A stretch of DNA of 60,733 nucleotides from Actinomycetota bacterium (lineage in GTDB: Bacteria; Actinomycetota; Actinomycetes; Nanopelagicales; Nanopelagicaceae), in contig WLOP01000008.1 of assembly GCA_009699205.1 (NCBI GenBank), forward strand, positions 1-60,733, given 5' to 3'. Position numbers and translations under genes: made by a program. The notes under the pieces were generated by a model, which saw only the letters and a list, made by a program, of their open reading frames with translations, did not search any database and was not told the DNA's origin. The number at the start of each line of letters is the position of its first letter. The first letter of the stretch is position 1. This document shows positions 53,415-60,733 of the stretch, one piece after another.

Positions 53415-53878
53415 AGCGGGACTTTGCCGAAGATGAAACTGGTTCGATTTCCATATTAATTATCGGTCTCTTCTTGCTCACCGTGGCGCTACTTTTTCTT
53501 ATCACCGATGTTGCAACCGTGGCAGTGGCAAAGCGCTCTCTTGTACAAGCCACAGAAGCTGCAACTTTACGTGGTGCGCAGAGTTTAGATCTTGCTTCGT
53601 ATTACAACGGAAACTCTGGCGTTGCGATTCCCCTTGATTGCAATGTTGCTCGCGGAAAAGTTTTTGATGAGATACAGAGTTGGGCGAGTACTTCAGGGGT
53701 AATGCGCCGCCCTGAGATCGTGGATGTAGCTGTTGAAGAGTTCGCATGTTTTGATAACTACATACATATCAGTGTGAGCGCACGTGCGCTCTTACCTTTT
53801 AGGTTGCCACAATCTTCTCTGGTCGATATTGAGATTTACGCTAGCGCAGGGGCAGCAAGTGAAAGGTCAACGAGATAG
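53411..53878 (+). CDS. TadE/TadG-like pseudopilin
   Basis: A 155-residue protein from ATG 53411 in the tadB stop; the longer frame is unsupported. It starts [21 protein letters not shown], with the acidic residue and hydrophobic stretch typical of TadE/TadG minor pilins and Rv3654c-like proteins, then a membrane helix (about 12-35), a helix [18 protein letters not shown], and a secreted domain with two Cys (LDCN, FACFDN) that could form a disulfide. It ends 16 bases before prfB, so it closes the reduced Tad cluster. Confidence 0.8.
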   Translation: MKRDFAEDETGSISILIIGLFLLTVALLFLITDVATVAVAKRSLVQATEAATLRGAQSLDLASYYNGNSGVAIPLDCNVARGKVFDEIQSWASTSGVMRRPEIVDVAVEEFACFDNYIHISVSARALLPFRLPQSSLVDIEIYASAGAASERSTR

Positions 53879-53894
53879 TGGGTACTCTTTGCCT

Positions 53895-55013
53895 ATGGCC
53901 GCGCGCGAATACGATCTCGAGATTGCTGCGATCGACGCTACCTTGGTTTCCATTGAGAAAGTGCTCAACCTTCCTAAATTGCGCCAAGATGCAATCACTT
54001 TTGAAGAAGCAGCAGGCGTGCCTAACCTTTGGGATGACCCCGATAACGCGCAAAAGGTGACGAGCCGACTTTCACGCGTTCAAAGCGAGATTAAACGCCT
54101 AGTAGATCTGCGTCAACGGGTTGAAGATTTGCCCATACTCATTGAACTTGCCCAAAATGAATCAGATCAAAGCGCTCTGGCAGATGCTGAACGCGAACTC
54201 GATAGCGTTACCAAAGCGATCAGCGAACTCGAAGTGCAGACTCTACTCAACGGCGAATATGACGACCGTGATGCACTCATAACAATTCGCTCCGAAGCAG
54301 GTGGCGTGGAAGCAGCTGATTGGGCTGAAGCGCTCATGCGCATGTATCTACGTTATTGCGAGCGCCATAGTTATAAAGTGGACGTTCTCGAAACTTCCTA
54401 TGCAGAAGAAGCTGGAATCAAGTCAACAACTTTTAGAGTTTCTGCGCCATATGCATACGGAACTCTCTCTGTTGAACAAGGTACACATCGCCTAGTGCGC
54501 ATCTCACCCTTTGATAGCCAGAGTCGTCGCCACACTTCTTTTGCTGGAGTCGAGGTAGTTCCAGTAGTTGACCAAAGCGATCACATTGAGATTGATGAAA
54601 AAGAAATTCGTATTGATGTGTACCGTTCGTCGGGCCCTGGTGGTCAAGGAGTAAACACCACCGACTCTGCTGTTCGAATTACACACATGGCAACAGGGAT
54701 TGTCGTCTCTTGCCAGAACGAGCGGTCACAAATTCAAAATAAAGCTACAGCGATGGCTGTATTGCAATCGAAACTTTTGGAGCGACGTCGCCAAGAAGAG
54801 GCCGCAAAAATAAATGCTCTGAAGGGCGACAACAGCGGATCTTGGGGAAATCAGATGCGCTCGTATGTTTTGCATCCTTACCAAATGGTCAAAGATCTTC
54901 GTACCGATCACGAGACCGGCAACACTGCCGCAGTATTAAACGGTGAGATTGATGATTTCATTGAAGCCGGTATTCGTTGGCGCCGAAGTTCAGCACCTTC
55001 GCAGGAGCGCTAA
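53895..55013 (+). CDS. prfB: Peptide chain release factor 2
   Basis: A 372-residue RF2, releasing peptides at UGA and UAA. The SPF tripeptide that reads the stop codon is in [15 protein letters not shown] and the GGQ catalytic motif in SGPGGQGVN. The frame is continuous from ATG 53895, so the programmed frameshift that controls prfB in many bacteria is absent. The start lies 16 bases after the pilin gene; the open frame upstream belongs to that gene in another frame. The C-terminal helix bundle is complete. Confidence 0.96.
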   Translation: MAAREYDLEIAAIDATLVSIEKVLNLPKLRQDAITFEEAAGVPNLWDDPDNAQKVTSRLSRVQSEIKRLVDLRQRVEDLPILIELAQNESDQSALADAERELDSVTKAISELEVQTLLNGEYDDRDALITIRSEAGGVEAADWAEALMRMYLRYCERHSYKVDVLETSYAEEAGIKSTTFRVSAPYAYGTLSVEQGTHRLVRISPFDSQSRRHTSFAGVEVVPVVDQSDHIEIDEKEIRIDVYRSSGPGGQGVNTTDSAVRITHMATGIVVSCQNERSQIQNKATAMAVLQSKLLERRRQEEAAKINALKGDNSGSWGNQMRSYVLHPYQMVKDLRTDHETGNTAAVLNGEIDDFIEAGIRWRRSSAPSQER

Positions 55014-55236
55014 AAACCGCTTCACTTTCTCCGCACTCATGTGAATAAGGATGAGTTCACGCTATTTAGCGGTTGTATCCAGAGGAAATAGCTGGGGATT
55101 CCACTCTCAGCTCTCAGGGAATAGGTGAGATATCCCCTAAGAAATCCTCGAAAAGACGCAGTTTTATCCCTGCTGAGCCTGAGCCTTTGCCTAAACTATG
55201 CATGTAGATGTCCGTATCGAATCTTTTGGAGTGCTT
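55014..55236 (+). other. Intergenic leader region upstream of ftsEX with several hairpins
   Basis: 223 bases with no credible gene. AACCGCT (55014-55022 region) pairs with AGCGGTT near 55070, enclosing ACTCAT/ATGAGT; further on GGGGAT (about 55095) pairs with ATCCCC (about 55134), enclosing ATTCC/GGAAT-like pairs. The layout could be a 5' leader of ftsE or a terminator-like region of prfB, but there is no T-run. I recognise no known riboswitch. Confidence 0.4.
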
Positions 55237-55926
55237 GTGATCCGCTTTGAGAACGTCAGCAAGATTTATCCTGGGCAAGAGAAGGCAGCCCTCGATGGCG
55301 TCAACCTCGAAGTGCTCAAAGGGGAGTTCGTTTTTCTTGTGGGGCTTTCAGGTTCCGGCAAGTCAACATTCCTTCGCCTGGTTCTGCGCGAGGAGTATCC
55401 AACCTCGGGGACTATCCATGTAGCGGGAAAGAATCTCAACACACTTTCTAATCGCAAGATTCCAGAGCTACGCCGCCAAGTTGGCACTGTATTTCAGGAT
55501 TTTCGCTTACTGCCCAACAAAACAATTTTTGAGAACGTTGCTTTCGCTCTGCACGTTCTGGGCTATTCACAGAAAGAGATTAAGCGCGAAGTTCCTGAGG
55601 TCCTAGAACTTGTGGGACTTGAAGATAAGAGCGATCGCAGACCTAATGAGATTTCTGGTGGCGAACAACAAAGAGTTGCCATCGCACGTGCCTATGTGAG
55701 CCGTCCCGCAATCTTGATTGCCGACGAACCCACAGGAAACTTGGATCCTGCAACAAGTGTAGGAATTATGAAATTACTTGATCGCATTAATCGCGAAGGT
55801 ACGACCGTTGTCATGGCCACGCACGATTCGGGAATCGTGGATCAGATGCGTAAGAGAGTTATCGAATTAGATGGTGGCTTTGTCATTCGCGATCAGGTTC
55901 GCGGTGTTTATGGGTATACGGGTTAA
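55237..55926 (+). CDS. ftsE: Cell-division ABC transporter ATPase FtsE
   Basis: A 229-residue ABC ATPase that, with FtsX, controls peptidoglycan hydrolases at the septum. The start is taken at GTG 55237 because GGAG lies five bases upstream and the N-terminus then reads like other FtsE ([13 protein letters not shown]); ATG 55198 is an in-frame alternative adding 13 residues. Walker [11 protein letters not shown]-loop FQDFRLLP, signature [14 protein letters not shown], Walker [14 protein letters not shown] and switch His in MATHD are intact. Twelve bases precede ftsX. Confidence 0.95.
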   Translation: MIRFENVSKIYPGQEKAALDGVNLEVLKGEFVFLVGLSGSGKSTFLRLVLREEYPTSGTIHVAGKNLNTLSNRKIPELRRQVGTVFQDFRLLPNKTIFENVAFALHVLGYSQKEIKREVPEVLELVGLEDKSDRRPNEISGGEQQRVAIARAYVSRPAILIADEPTGNLDPATSVGIMKLLDRINREGTTVVMATHDSGIVDQMRKRVIELDGGFVIRDQVRGVYGYTG

Positions 55927-55938
55927 GGGAGAAGTCAG

Positions 55939-56841
55939 ATGCGCGCTCGTTTTCTAGTTAGCGAAGTTGGTATTGGCCTTCGCCGTAACCTCACCATGAC
56001 ATTCGCTGTCGTAGTTACAGTTGCAATTTCTCTGTCATTGCTCGGCATCGGCTTGCTCTCGAATGCACAAGTGAATGCAATGAAAGATTATTGGTACGAC
56101 AAGATCGAAGTCTCGGTCTACCTATGCGGATCTCTATCAGAATCACCTTCGTGCTCTGGCGGAATTGTCACAGCAGCCCAGCGCATTCAAATTCAGCAAG
56201 ATTTAGAGGCTTTGCCTGTGGTGCAGAGCGTTTATTACGAATCTCAAGCTGAGGCCTTTACGCGTTTCCAGGAACGATTTAAAGATTCAGCCATTGCCCA
56301 GAATGTAACGTCAGATCAATTGCCTGAGTCATTCCGAGTGAAGTTGAAAGATCCCACCCAATTTCCAGTAATTGTCAGCGCATTTTCGGGTCGCCCCGGA
56401 GTTGATGTTGTACAAGATCAACGAAGTATTCTAGAAAAGTTCTTCCGACTTCTTGGAGTTCTTCGCAATGGCGCACTTCTTGTGGGACTTGCATCTGTCC
56501 TTACTGCCGCCCTTTTAATTAGTAACACTTTGCGCATCGCCGCCTTCAATAGACGGCGTGAGACCGGCGTTATGCGACTAGTTGGCGCAACCTCGTTTTC
56601 GATTCAACTTCCATTCCTTCTTGAAGGCGTGATCTCGGCAATATTAGGTTGGGGTATCGCCACTGGCCTCTTGGCAGCGCTCAAGAGCGTCATCGATTCT
56701 AAAGTTGCTCCACTACTTTCCTTCACCAAGTTCTTTGGTTGGGGCGAAGTCTGGGTCTCATCGGCATATCTGCTTGGTGTCGGGCTCGTCGTTTCTATTT
56801 TCGCCTCAGTATTTACACTTCGCCGCTACCTCAAGGTCTAA
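55939..56841 (+). CDS. ftsX: Cell-division membrane protein FtsX
   Basis: A 300-residue, four-helix membrane partner of FtsE. After an N-terminal basic stretch and helix 1 (about 22-44), a periplasmic-type domain (about 45-175) contains two Cys (LCGSLSESPSCSGG), as in mycobacterial FtsX. Helices 2-4 follow (about 178-200, 222-248, 272-295) with the NTLRIAAFNRRRETGVMRLVGAT segment. It transmits ATP-driven changes to NlpC/P60 hydrolases. Coupled to ftsE and followed by smpB. Confidence 0.94.
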   Translation: MRARFLVSEVGIGLRRNLTMTFAVVVTVAISLSLLGIGLLSNAQVNAMKDYWYDKIEVSVYLCGSLSESPSCSGGIVTAAQRIQIQQDLEALPVVQSVYYESQAEAFTRFQERFKDSAIAQNVTSDQLPESFRVKLKDPTQFPVIVSAFSGRPGVDVVQDQRSILEKFFRLLGVLRNGALLVGLASVLTAALLISNTLRIAAFNRRRETGVMRLVGATSFSIQLPFLLEGVISAILGWGIATGLLAALKSVIDSKVAPLLSFTKFFGWGEVWVSSAYLLGVGLVVSIFASVFTLRRYLKV

Positions 56842-56868
56842 ACTCCACGTTATGTGGGGTTGCGCGTC

Positions 56869-57354
56869 ATGGTAAAAGAGGTCGGTCGCAAACTCATCGC
56901 GCAAAATAAAAAAGCGCGTCATGATTACTCAATCGAAGATGTATTCGAATGCGGGTTAGTTCTTACCGGAACTGAAGTGAAATCACTTCGTCAAGGTCGC
57001 GCCTCGCTTATCGATGGTTTCGCCATGATGCAAAACGGTGAGCTCTGGCTTAGCGGAGTACATATTCCTGAATACACCGAAGGGACGTGGACTAACCACG
57101 TTCCCCGTCGCGATCGCAAACTACTCGTTCATAAAGATGAACTCAATCGTTTGGCCGGAAAAATTAAAGAGGGTGGATTAACTCTGGTTCCGCTTTCGCT
57201 CTACTTTAAAGATGGAAAAGCGAAGATTGAATTGGCCGTAGCGCGTGGTAAGAAATCACACGACAAGCGCGCTGCCCTGATGGAACGTCAAGCAGGTCGC
57301 GAAGTGGAGCGCGAACTTTCGCGTCGTAAATCTGGAAAGTCTGGAGAGCGCTAA
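56869..57354 (+). CDS. smpB: SsrA-binding protein SmpB
   Basis: A 161-residue SmpB, which carries tmRNA to stalled ribosomes. The start ATG 56869 gives the conserved N-terminus [20 protein letters not shown]; a GTG at 56854 would add five residues. The beta-barrel includes [21 protein letters not shown] and the C-terminal tail is basic ([17 protein letters not shown]...). A small hairpin (CTCCAC/GTGGGG, 56843-56860) overlaps the region just upstream. The ssrA gene follows 149 bases downstream. Confidence 0.95.
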   Translation: MVKEVGRKLIAQNKKARHDYSIEDVFECGLVLTGTEVKSLRQGRASLIDGFAMMQNGELWLSGVHIPEYTEGTWTNHVPRRDRKLLVHKDELNRLAGKIKEGGLTLVPLSLYFKDGKAKIELAVARGKKSHDKRAALMERQAGREVERELSRRKSGKSGER

Positions 57355-57502
57355 ACGCGATCCCAATAGCGCTTATTTCGCCTTCGAAACTCACTCAATT
57401 ACCTAATGTCTTCTCCATCTTCTACAATTACCACGCGGGTTAATCCTGCGCACGACCACAACTCCATAGCGATGCAGTAACGCTTCAATTCTCAATAATC
57501 TT

Positions 57503-57872
57503 GGGGGTGAACGGTCTCGACTTTGGATGTTGGGGCAGGGGAAGCGGGCCGAGGAAGCCAGGATGATCTCGTTAACCAATAACCTGTGCAAAAAACTAAG
57601 CGCCAGTACAACTGCCGCTGACTTTGCTCTCGCTGCCTAAGCGAGCTCCCTAGTCCGTTAGCCCGAGTGAGCCTTCGATTCGGGACCTAGCGCCGTAAGA
57701 GGGCTTTTCATGGTGTTGGTTTTGCGGACAATGCCAGAGAACAGTTCTGCAAATGAGTTCGTCGGATACTTGTGTGTAAGAGATCCGGAACTGAGAAAAC
57801 GATAAACGCACTACGCCCGTAGAAGCCCTGTTTTGGTACCGAAGGACCCGGGTTCGATTCCCGGCACCTCCA
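57503..57872 (+). ncRNA. ssrA: Transfer-messenger RNA (tmRNA)
   Basis: 370 bases. The 5' GGGGGTG and 3' CACCTCC form the acceptor stem with the conserved G3-U pair, and the T-arm GGGTTCGATTCCC is standard; the discriminator A is followed by CTT, so CCA is not encoded. The tag frame ends in DFALAA before TAA at 57638-57640, preceded by KKLSASTTAA. The resume codon could not be fixed; TNNLC lies directly upstream of the KK. Position after smpB is usual. Confidence 0.95.
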
Positions 57873-57901
57873 CTTGTGTAATTCTGTTCTTAACTTACTT
57901 C

Positions 57902-58234
57902 TTAGCTCTGCCCTGCTGGGCCCGAACCATCATTGCCTGAAGAAGTACCCGTTGGCCCACGGAATCTAAAATTTGGAAAGTGCTCACGCTTTATTGCATT
58001 CACTGAAGTAAGCAAGCCCATGATCGCAATGAATTGTGCAGTGATTACCCTGCTTGAAGTAAAGAGCCCGATTGATATGAAAATTCCCACTGCTGCAAGA
58101 ATTGTGAGAAATACTTTCCGTGTCATGTCAGCAACATTGTTCTTAAGGTGTAGATAGGTAAGAGCGAGTGAAATCGGTCCGCTAAAAAGTGCTGTCGATA
58201 GCAAGATGAATGCCAAGAGAGCCAAAGAATACAT
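57902..58234 (-). CDS. Small membrane protein of unknown function
   Basis: A 110-residue protein with three hydrophobic segments (about 3-29, 38-58 and 62-80) and a soluble tail rich in Gly and Ser (RGPTGTSSGNDGSGPAGQS). I do not recognise a family. It is two bases downstream of the GNAT gene on the same strand, so probably cotranscribed, and it converges on tmRNA. Confidence 0.6.
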   Translation of the reverse strand: MYSLALLAFILLSTALFSGPISLALTYLHLKNNVADMTRKVFLTILAAVGIFISIGLFTSSRVITAQFIAIMGLLTSVNAIKREHFPNFRFRGPTGTSSGNDGSGPAGQS

Positions 58235-58236
58235 AG

Positions 58237-58806
58237 TTAGAGGCTAGTCCATTGGTCATCAATTGCAGAGAAAAGGACCATATCTACTTGCCTACCATCA
58301 TCGCGTGTCACCTTCTTGCGAAGGGTGGCTTCGAATTGATAGCCGGCGCTCAATAGGAGCGCTTGCGAAGCTTTATTTTCGGCATCAACGAGCCCTTCAA
58401 TCCTTCGAAATCCCATCGCGGTAAAACCGTAATGAGTAAGCGCCTTAACCGCGCGAGTTCCAATTCCTTTGCCGCGCATGGGCCCAGCCATCCAGTAACC
58501 AATTTCTGCACCGTGGTCGTTGAGATCTACTGAGTGAAATGAGATGACTCCACAGAACACTTCTTCACCAGGGTATCCATGGGTAATAACAAATCGAATT
58601 TCGCGTCTACTATCAAAGCCGGCGAGGCCCCCCGTGTAGAAAGAGGCAGCATGCTCGCGAGTGTAATTTGTTGGAAGGGTTGTGAAGAGCGCAATCAATG
58701 GATCTTGACATGCCTCATAAACATCGAGTGCATCAGATTCTTCTGCAGGGCGCAAGGTAATTAGCCCATCTTGCAATGTGGGGATCTCGCTTGGCCACCA
58801 AATCAT
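58237..58806 (-). CDS. GNAT acetyltransferase, RimJ/RimL-like
   Basis: A 189-residue N-acetyltransferase of the RimJ/RimL type. It shows LRPAEESDALDVYEA at the start, IGYWMAGPMRGKGIGTRAVKALTHYGF (the acetyl-CoA pyrophosphate loop R/Q-x-x-G-x-G/A), and FRRIEGLVDAENKASQALLLSAGYQFEATLRKK. The acceptor may be a ribosomal protein N-terminus or a small amine; sequence alone does not decide. Confidence 0.85.
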   Translation of the reverse strand: MIWWPSEIPTLQDGLITLRPAEESDALDVYEACQDPLIALFTTLPTNYTREHAASFYTGGLAGFDSRREIRFVITHGYPGEEVFCGVISFHSVDLNDHGAEIGYWMAGPMRGKGIGTRAVKALTHYGFTAMGFRRIEGLVDAENKASQALLLSAGYQFEATLRKKVTRDDGRQVDMVLFSAIDDQWTSL

Positions 58807-58820
58807 GGGCTAAGTATTAC

Positions 58821-59789
58821 CTAAAGAGCTTCGAGTGCGTCGCGCGCAGGGACGAAATACTTTTTTCCTAGGGGCGAAATCCATTGGCATGAACCATCGG
58901 AGAAACTTTCTAGTTGCCATCCGCCATGAGTTTTAAGTTGATGATGGCGTCGGCAGAGTGCTCCAAGATTCTGCGGAGACGTTGAACCCCCGCCCTCCCA
59001 ACTTTGCGCATGATCGAGATCGGATAATCGCGCCGGCGCTCGACATCCGGGGAATCGACAGGTTCGATCTCGCGCGATGAGAAAATCTACGAGCGCTTGA
59101 GGCGGTTCATAATTTTCTCGCCCATAATCTAAAAGTGCACCCGAAGTTGGGTCGGTGATAAATCTTCGCCATTTACCGTCGGCAGCCAATGAACGCGCAA
59201 CTGATGCCGGAATTGCTCCATACCCAGAGAGTTGTCCAGGGTTTTGAGCTAAGCCCATCAGCGTTGGCAAATCAATGGTGACGTTTACGGTGATGGGTCG
59301 CCGATGCGGACGCACTGCATCACTGGATTGCGAAAGTACCCAAGCGGCAATCTCGGTGAGAGCATCTGCACGTTTCATATCCATACTTCTGCCATCACTG
59401 CCAATTTCCTCGTCAGAGATTGTTCCGGCATTGGGATCGTTATCGGAGCCGCTACCTGAATCCTTATTCGAGCGCTTGGGCGAACCTTTAAGAACAAAAC
59501 TTTCGATTGCTGACATAACAATCTGAGCATCTTCGGCTGGCAAAATCGCCACGATCGTTGAGATCCCATCGCTCTCGCGATAGCAGGAGACTCGACGCGT
59601 ATCACGTGCCTTAGCAACAGCCGTCGCAAATTCTTCGGGTGCAAATTGGGCAAGCGTGGTGCGGACTTTGTTAGCAACTTGAGCAGGGGTATGAAACTCT
59701 GCATACGCAAGAGCGCGCTCTTGGATTGTGTAGAGTGCAAACTCCGAAAGCCCATCGCGAATCGCCGCTGATGTTTCGCGAGCAATCAC
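58821..59789 (-). CDS. 5'-truncated DUF222/HNH endonuclease-domain protein
   Basis: A 322-residue C-terminal portion of an actinobacterial DUF222 (13E12-type) protein ending in an HNH domain: CRFPGCRAPARLSDLDHAQSWEGGGSTSPQNLGALCRRHHQLKTHGGW. The only available start is GTG 59789, yet family-like sequence continues upstream in frame (LRACHDTILTTAHATVI, about 59790-59840) until a stop at 59889-59891. Full-length relatives have a further N-terminal ~100-150 residues. The gene therefore looks decapitated, with the methyltransferase gene starting where the missing part should be. Confidence 0.75.
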   Translation of the reverse strand: MIARETSAAIRDGLSEFALYTIQERALAYAEFHTPAQVANKVRTTLAQFAPEEFATAVAKARDTRRVSCYRESDGISTIVAILPAEDAQIVMSAIESFVLKGSPKRSNKDSGSGSDNDPNAGTISDEEIGSDGRSMDMKRADALTEIAAWVLSQSSDAVRPHRRPITVNVTIDLPTLMGLAQNPGQLSGYGAIPASVARSLAADGKWRRFITDPTSGALLDYGRENYEPPQALVDFLIARDRTCRFPGCRAPARLSDLDHAQSWEGGGSTSPQNLGALCRRHHQLKTHGGWQLESFSDGSCQWISPLGKKYFVPARDALEAL

Positions 59790-59926
59790 AGTTGCATGAG
59801 CAGTAGTTAAAATTGTGTCATGACAGGCACGAAGCCTTAAATTTGGCCAATCTGGCTCAAACCTGTCTAGGGTGATGGGGATTGTCGGTTAGTGCGGATA
59901 GAGTTCAAGCATGTGTTGGAGATCAA

Positions 59927-60682
59927 ATGCCTAAGCCGAGCCTCAAGCCGTACCTCAACAAGTTCAACTGTGGGGATGCCGTGGAGGTTATGCGGGGAAT
60001 GCCATCCGAGAGCATTGACGCTGTGGTGACTTCACCGCCATACAACCTAAAGAACTCAACCGGAAATGGCATGAAGGACGGTAGAGGCGGTAAATGGTCC
60101 TCCGCAGCTCTTTTGGATGGGTACCAAGATCACGCCGACAACATGTCGCATGATGATTATGTGGCGTGGCAACGCGAAGCGCTCACGGAAATGATGCGAC
60201 TTCTGAAACCTAATGGCGCAATTTTTTACAATCATAAATGGCGAGTCCAAGCGGGTTTACTTCAAGACCGTTCCGACATCGTTGAAGGATTCCCAGTTCG
60301 TCAGATAATCATTTGGCGCCGTAAAGGTGGAATTAACTTTAATGCTGGATATTTTCTACCAACTTATGAAGTCGTTTACCTTATTGCTAAGCCTGAATTC
60401 AAATTAGCACCAAAAGCCAATGCGTTTGGTGATGTTTGGGAATTCACTCAAGAGATGAAAAATTCTCATCCCGCACCCTTTCCATTAAAATTTGCTGAGC
60501 GCTGTGTCGCGTCTACCCCAGGAAAAATTATTTTAGATCCGTTTATGGGTTCAGGAACAACAGCCCTTGCGTGTGTTAATCAGGAAAAAGATTTTATCGG
60601 TATTGAAATATCTCAATCCTACTGCGATTTAGCCAATGAGAGACTTTCTAAACATACGACTCAGGATGAGTTAGCACTTTGA
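59927..60682 (+). CDS. Site-specific DNA methyltransferase (beta class)
   Basis: A 251-residue amino-methyltransferase (N6-adenine or N4-cytosine). Motif IV TSPPYNLK near residues 33-41 precedes the target-recognition region, and motif I DPFMGSGTTALACV comes near the C-terminus; this order marks the beta class. The start at ATG 59927 has GGAG five bases upstream; an upstream TTG/GTG frame exists but lacks a ribosome site. Specificity cannot be read from sequence. The following gene overlaps its stop, which suggests a type II restriction partner. Confidence 0.9.
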   Translation: MPKPSLKPYLNKFNCGDAVEVMRGMPSESIDAVVTSPPYNLKNSTGNGMKDGRGGKWSSAALLDGYQDHADNMSHDDYVAWQREALTEMMRLLKPNGAIFYNHKWRVQAGLLQDRSDIVEGFPVRQIIIWRRKGGINFNAGYFLPTYEVVYLIAKPEFKLAPKANAFGDVWEFTQEMKNSHPAPFPLKFAERCVASTPGKIILDPFMGSGTTALACVNQEKDFIGIEISQSYCDLANERLSKHTTQDELAL

Positions 60683-60733
60683 AGACTTTCACCAAGGAGA
60701 GTCTCAAAGCTGAACTTAGAGAAATTGCTGAAC
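60679..60733 (+). CDS. Start of a gene coupled to the methyltransferase, cut by window end
   Basis: A TTG at 60679 overlaps the methyltransferase TGA (TTGA) and opens a frame to the window edge: MKTFTKESLKAELREIAE. Only 18 residues are visible, helical and charged. Position suggests a cognate restriction endonuclease, but there is no sequence proof. Confidence 0.45.
   Translation, partial: MKTFTKESLKAELREIAE

Noticed and set aside
53784-53894. N-terminal extension of PrfB
   Set aside because: The extra 37 codons overlap the pilin-like gene in another frame and do not resemble RF2; ATG 53895 gives the standard N-terminus.
55118-55140. Second SigR-type promoter (GGAAT near 55118)
   Set aside because: Eighteen bases downstream the sequence is GAA, not GTT, so the second half of the motif is missing.

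Overview
The window reads as ordinary chromosome of a small-genome, low-to-moderate GC actinobacterium. The gene content is diagnostic: a WhiB-family regulator, an AdnAB helicase-nuclease pair, the Kgd form of 2-oxoglutarate dehydrogenase, a SigR/RsrA-type redox switch, a nickel superoxide dismutase with its processing protease, a DUF222/HNH protein, and the order adnA-adnB-nudC-uvrD2-whiB7 followed by a UPF0182 locus, which I know from mycobacteria. Short intergenic gaps, many 4-base ATGA overlaps and the low GC suggest a streamlined freshwater actinobacterium (Nanopelagicales/acI type). That placement is an inference from gene content. I see no insertion sequence, prophage or CRISPR array, and no gap longer than about 225 bases without a gene.

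Layout. 1-1191: 3' part of an exported beta-propeller (BNR-like) protein. 1200-7614 (minus): KorAB 2-oxoacid:ferredoxin oxidoreductase, a nitronate monooxygenase-like flavoprotein, DUF779 and an aldehyde dehydrogenase. 7737-10331 (plus): a sulfur-stress operon with a CstR-like repressor, its palindromic operator, a rhodanese lipoprotein, a persulfide/CoA-disulfide reductase with fused rhodanese, and a 60-residue Cys-rich protein. 10334-19735: DUF6542-like protein, RmuC, YchF, an omega-aminotransferase divergent from a (methyl)malonate-semialdehyde dehydrogenase, TypA, ArgG and a small unknown. 19754-30210: DNA repair and stress block AdnA, AdnB, an EEP nuclease-fold protein, NudC, UvrD2, then whiB7 behind a leader peptide and an intrinsic terminator.

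30247-37960: a ThiF/cyclodehydratase-like protein, a zinc-ribbon protein, a YgjP-like metallopeptidase, a zincin-like protein, a Lon-type membrane protease without a PDZ domain, and a UPF0182 protein. 38013-42374: tRNA-fMet, then on the minus strand RsgA, a HisN-like phosphatase, a copper P-type ATPase and a 38-residue Cys-rich peptide. 42381-46670: AroA, SRAP, SigR, RsrA, a thioesterase-like protein and the divergent sodN/sodX pair. 46660-50349: Kgd. 50926-53878: a minimal Tad pilus-type cluster led by a protein resembling a degenerate GGDEF domain. 53895-57872: PrfB, FtsE, FtsX, SmpB and tmRNA. 57902-60733: a small membrane protein, a GNAT enzyme, a 5'-truncated DUF222-HNH gene, a DNA methyltransferase, and the first codons of a translationally coupled gene.

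Two themes stand out. One is redox, sulfur and metal homeostasis: CstR operon, SigR/RsrA, NiSOD/SodX, CopA plus Cys-rich peptide. The other is genome maintenance and antibiotic stress: AdnAB, UvrD2, RmuC, SRAP, WhiB7, tmRNA/SmpB. The least conventional items are the whiB7 attenuator with two mutually exclusive RNA pairings, the short Cys-rich peptide after the copper pump, the long RNA hairpin at 32535-32612, the reduced Tad cluster, and the methyltransferase module abutting a decapitated HNH gene.
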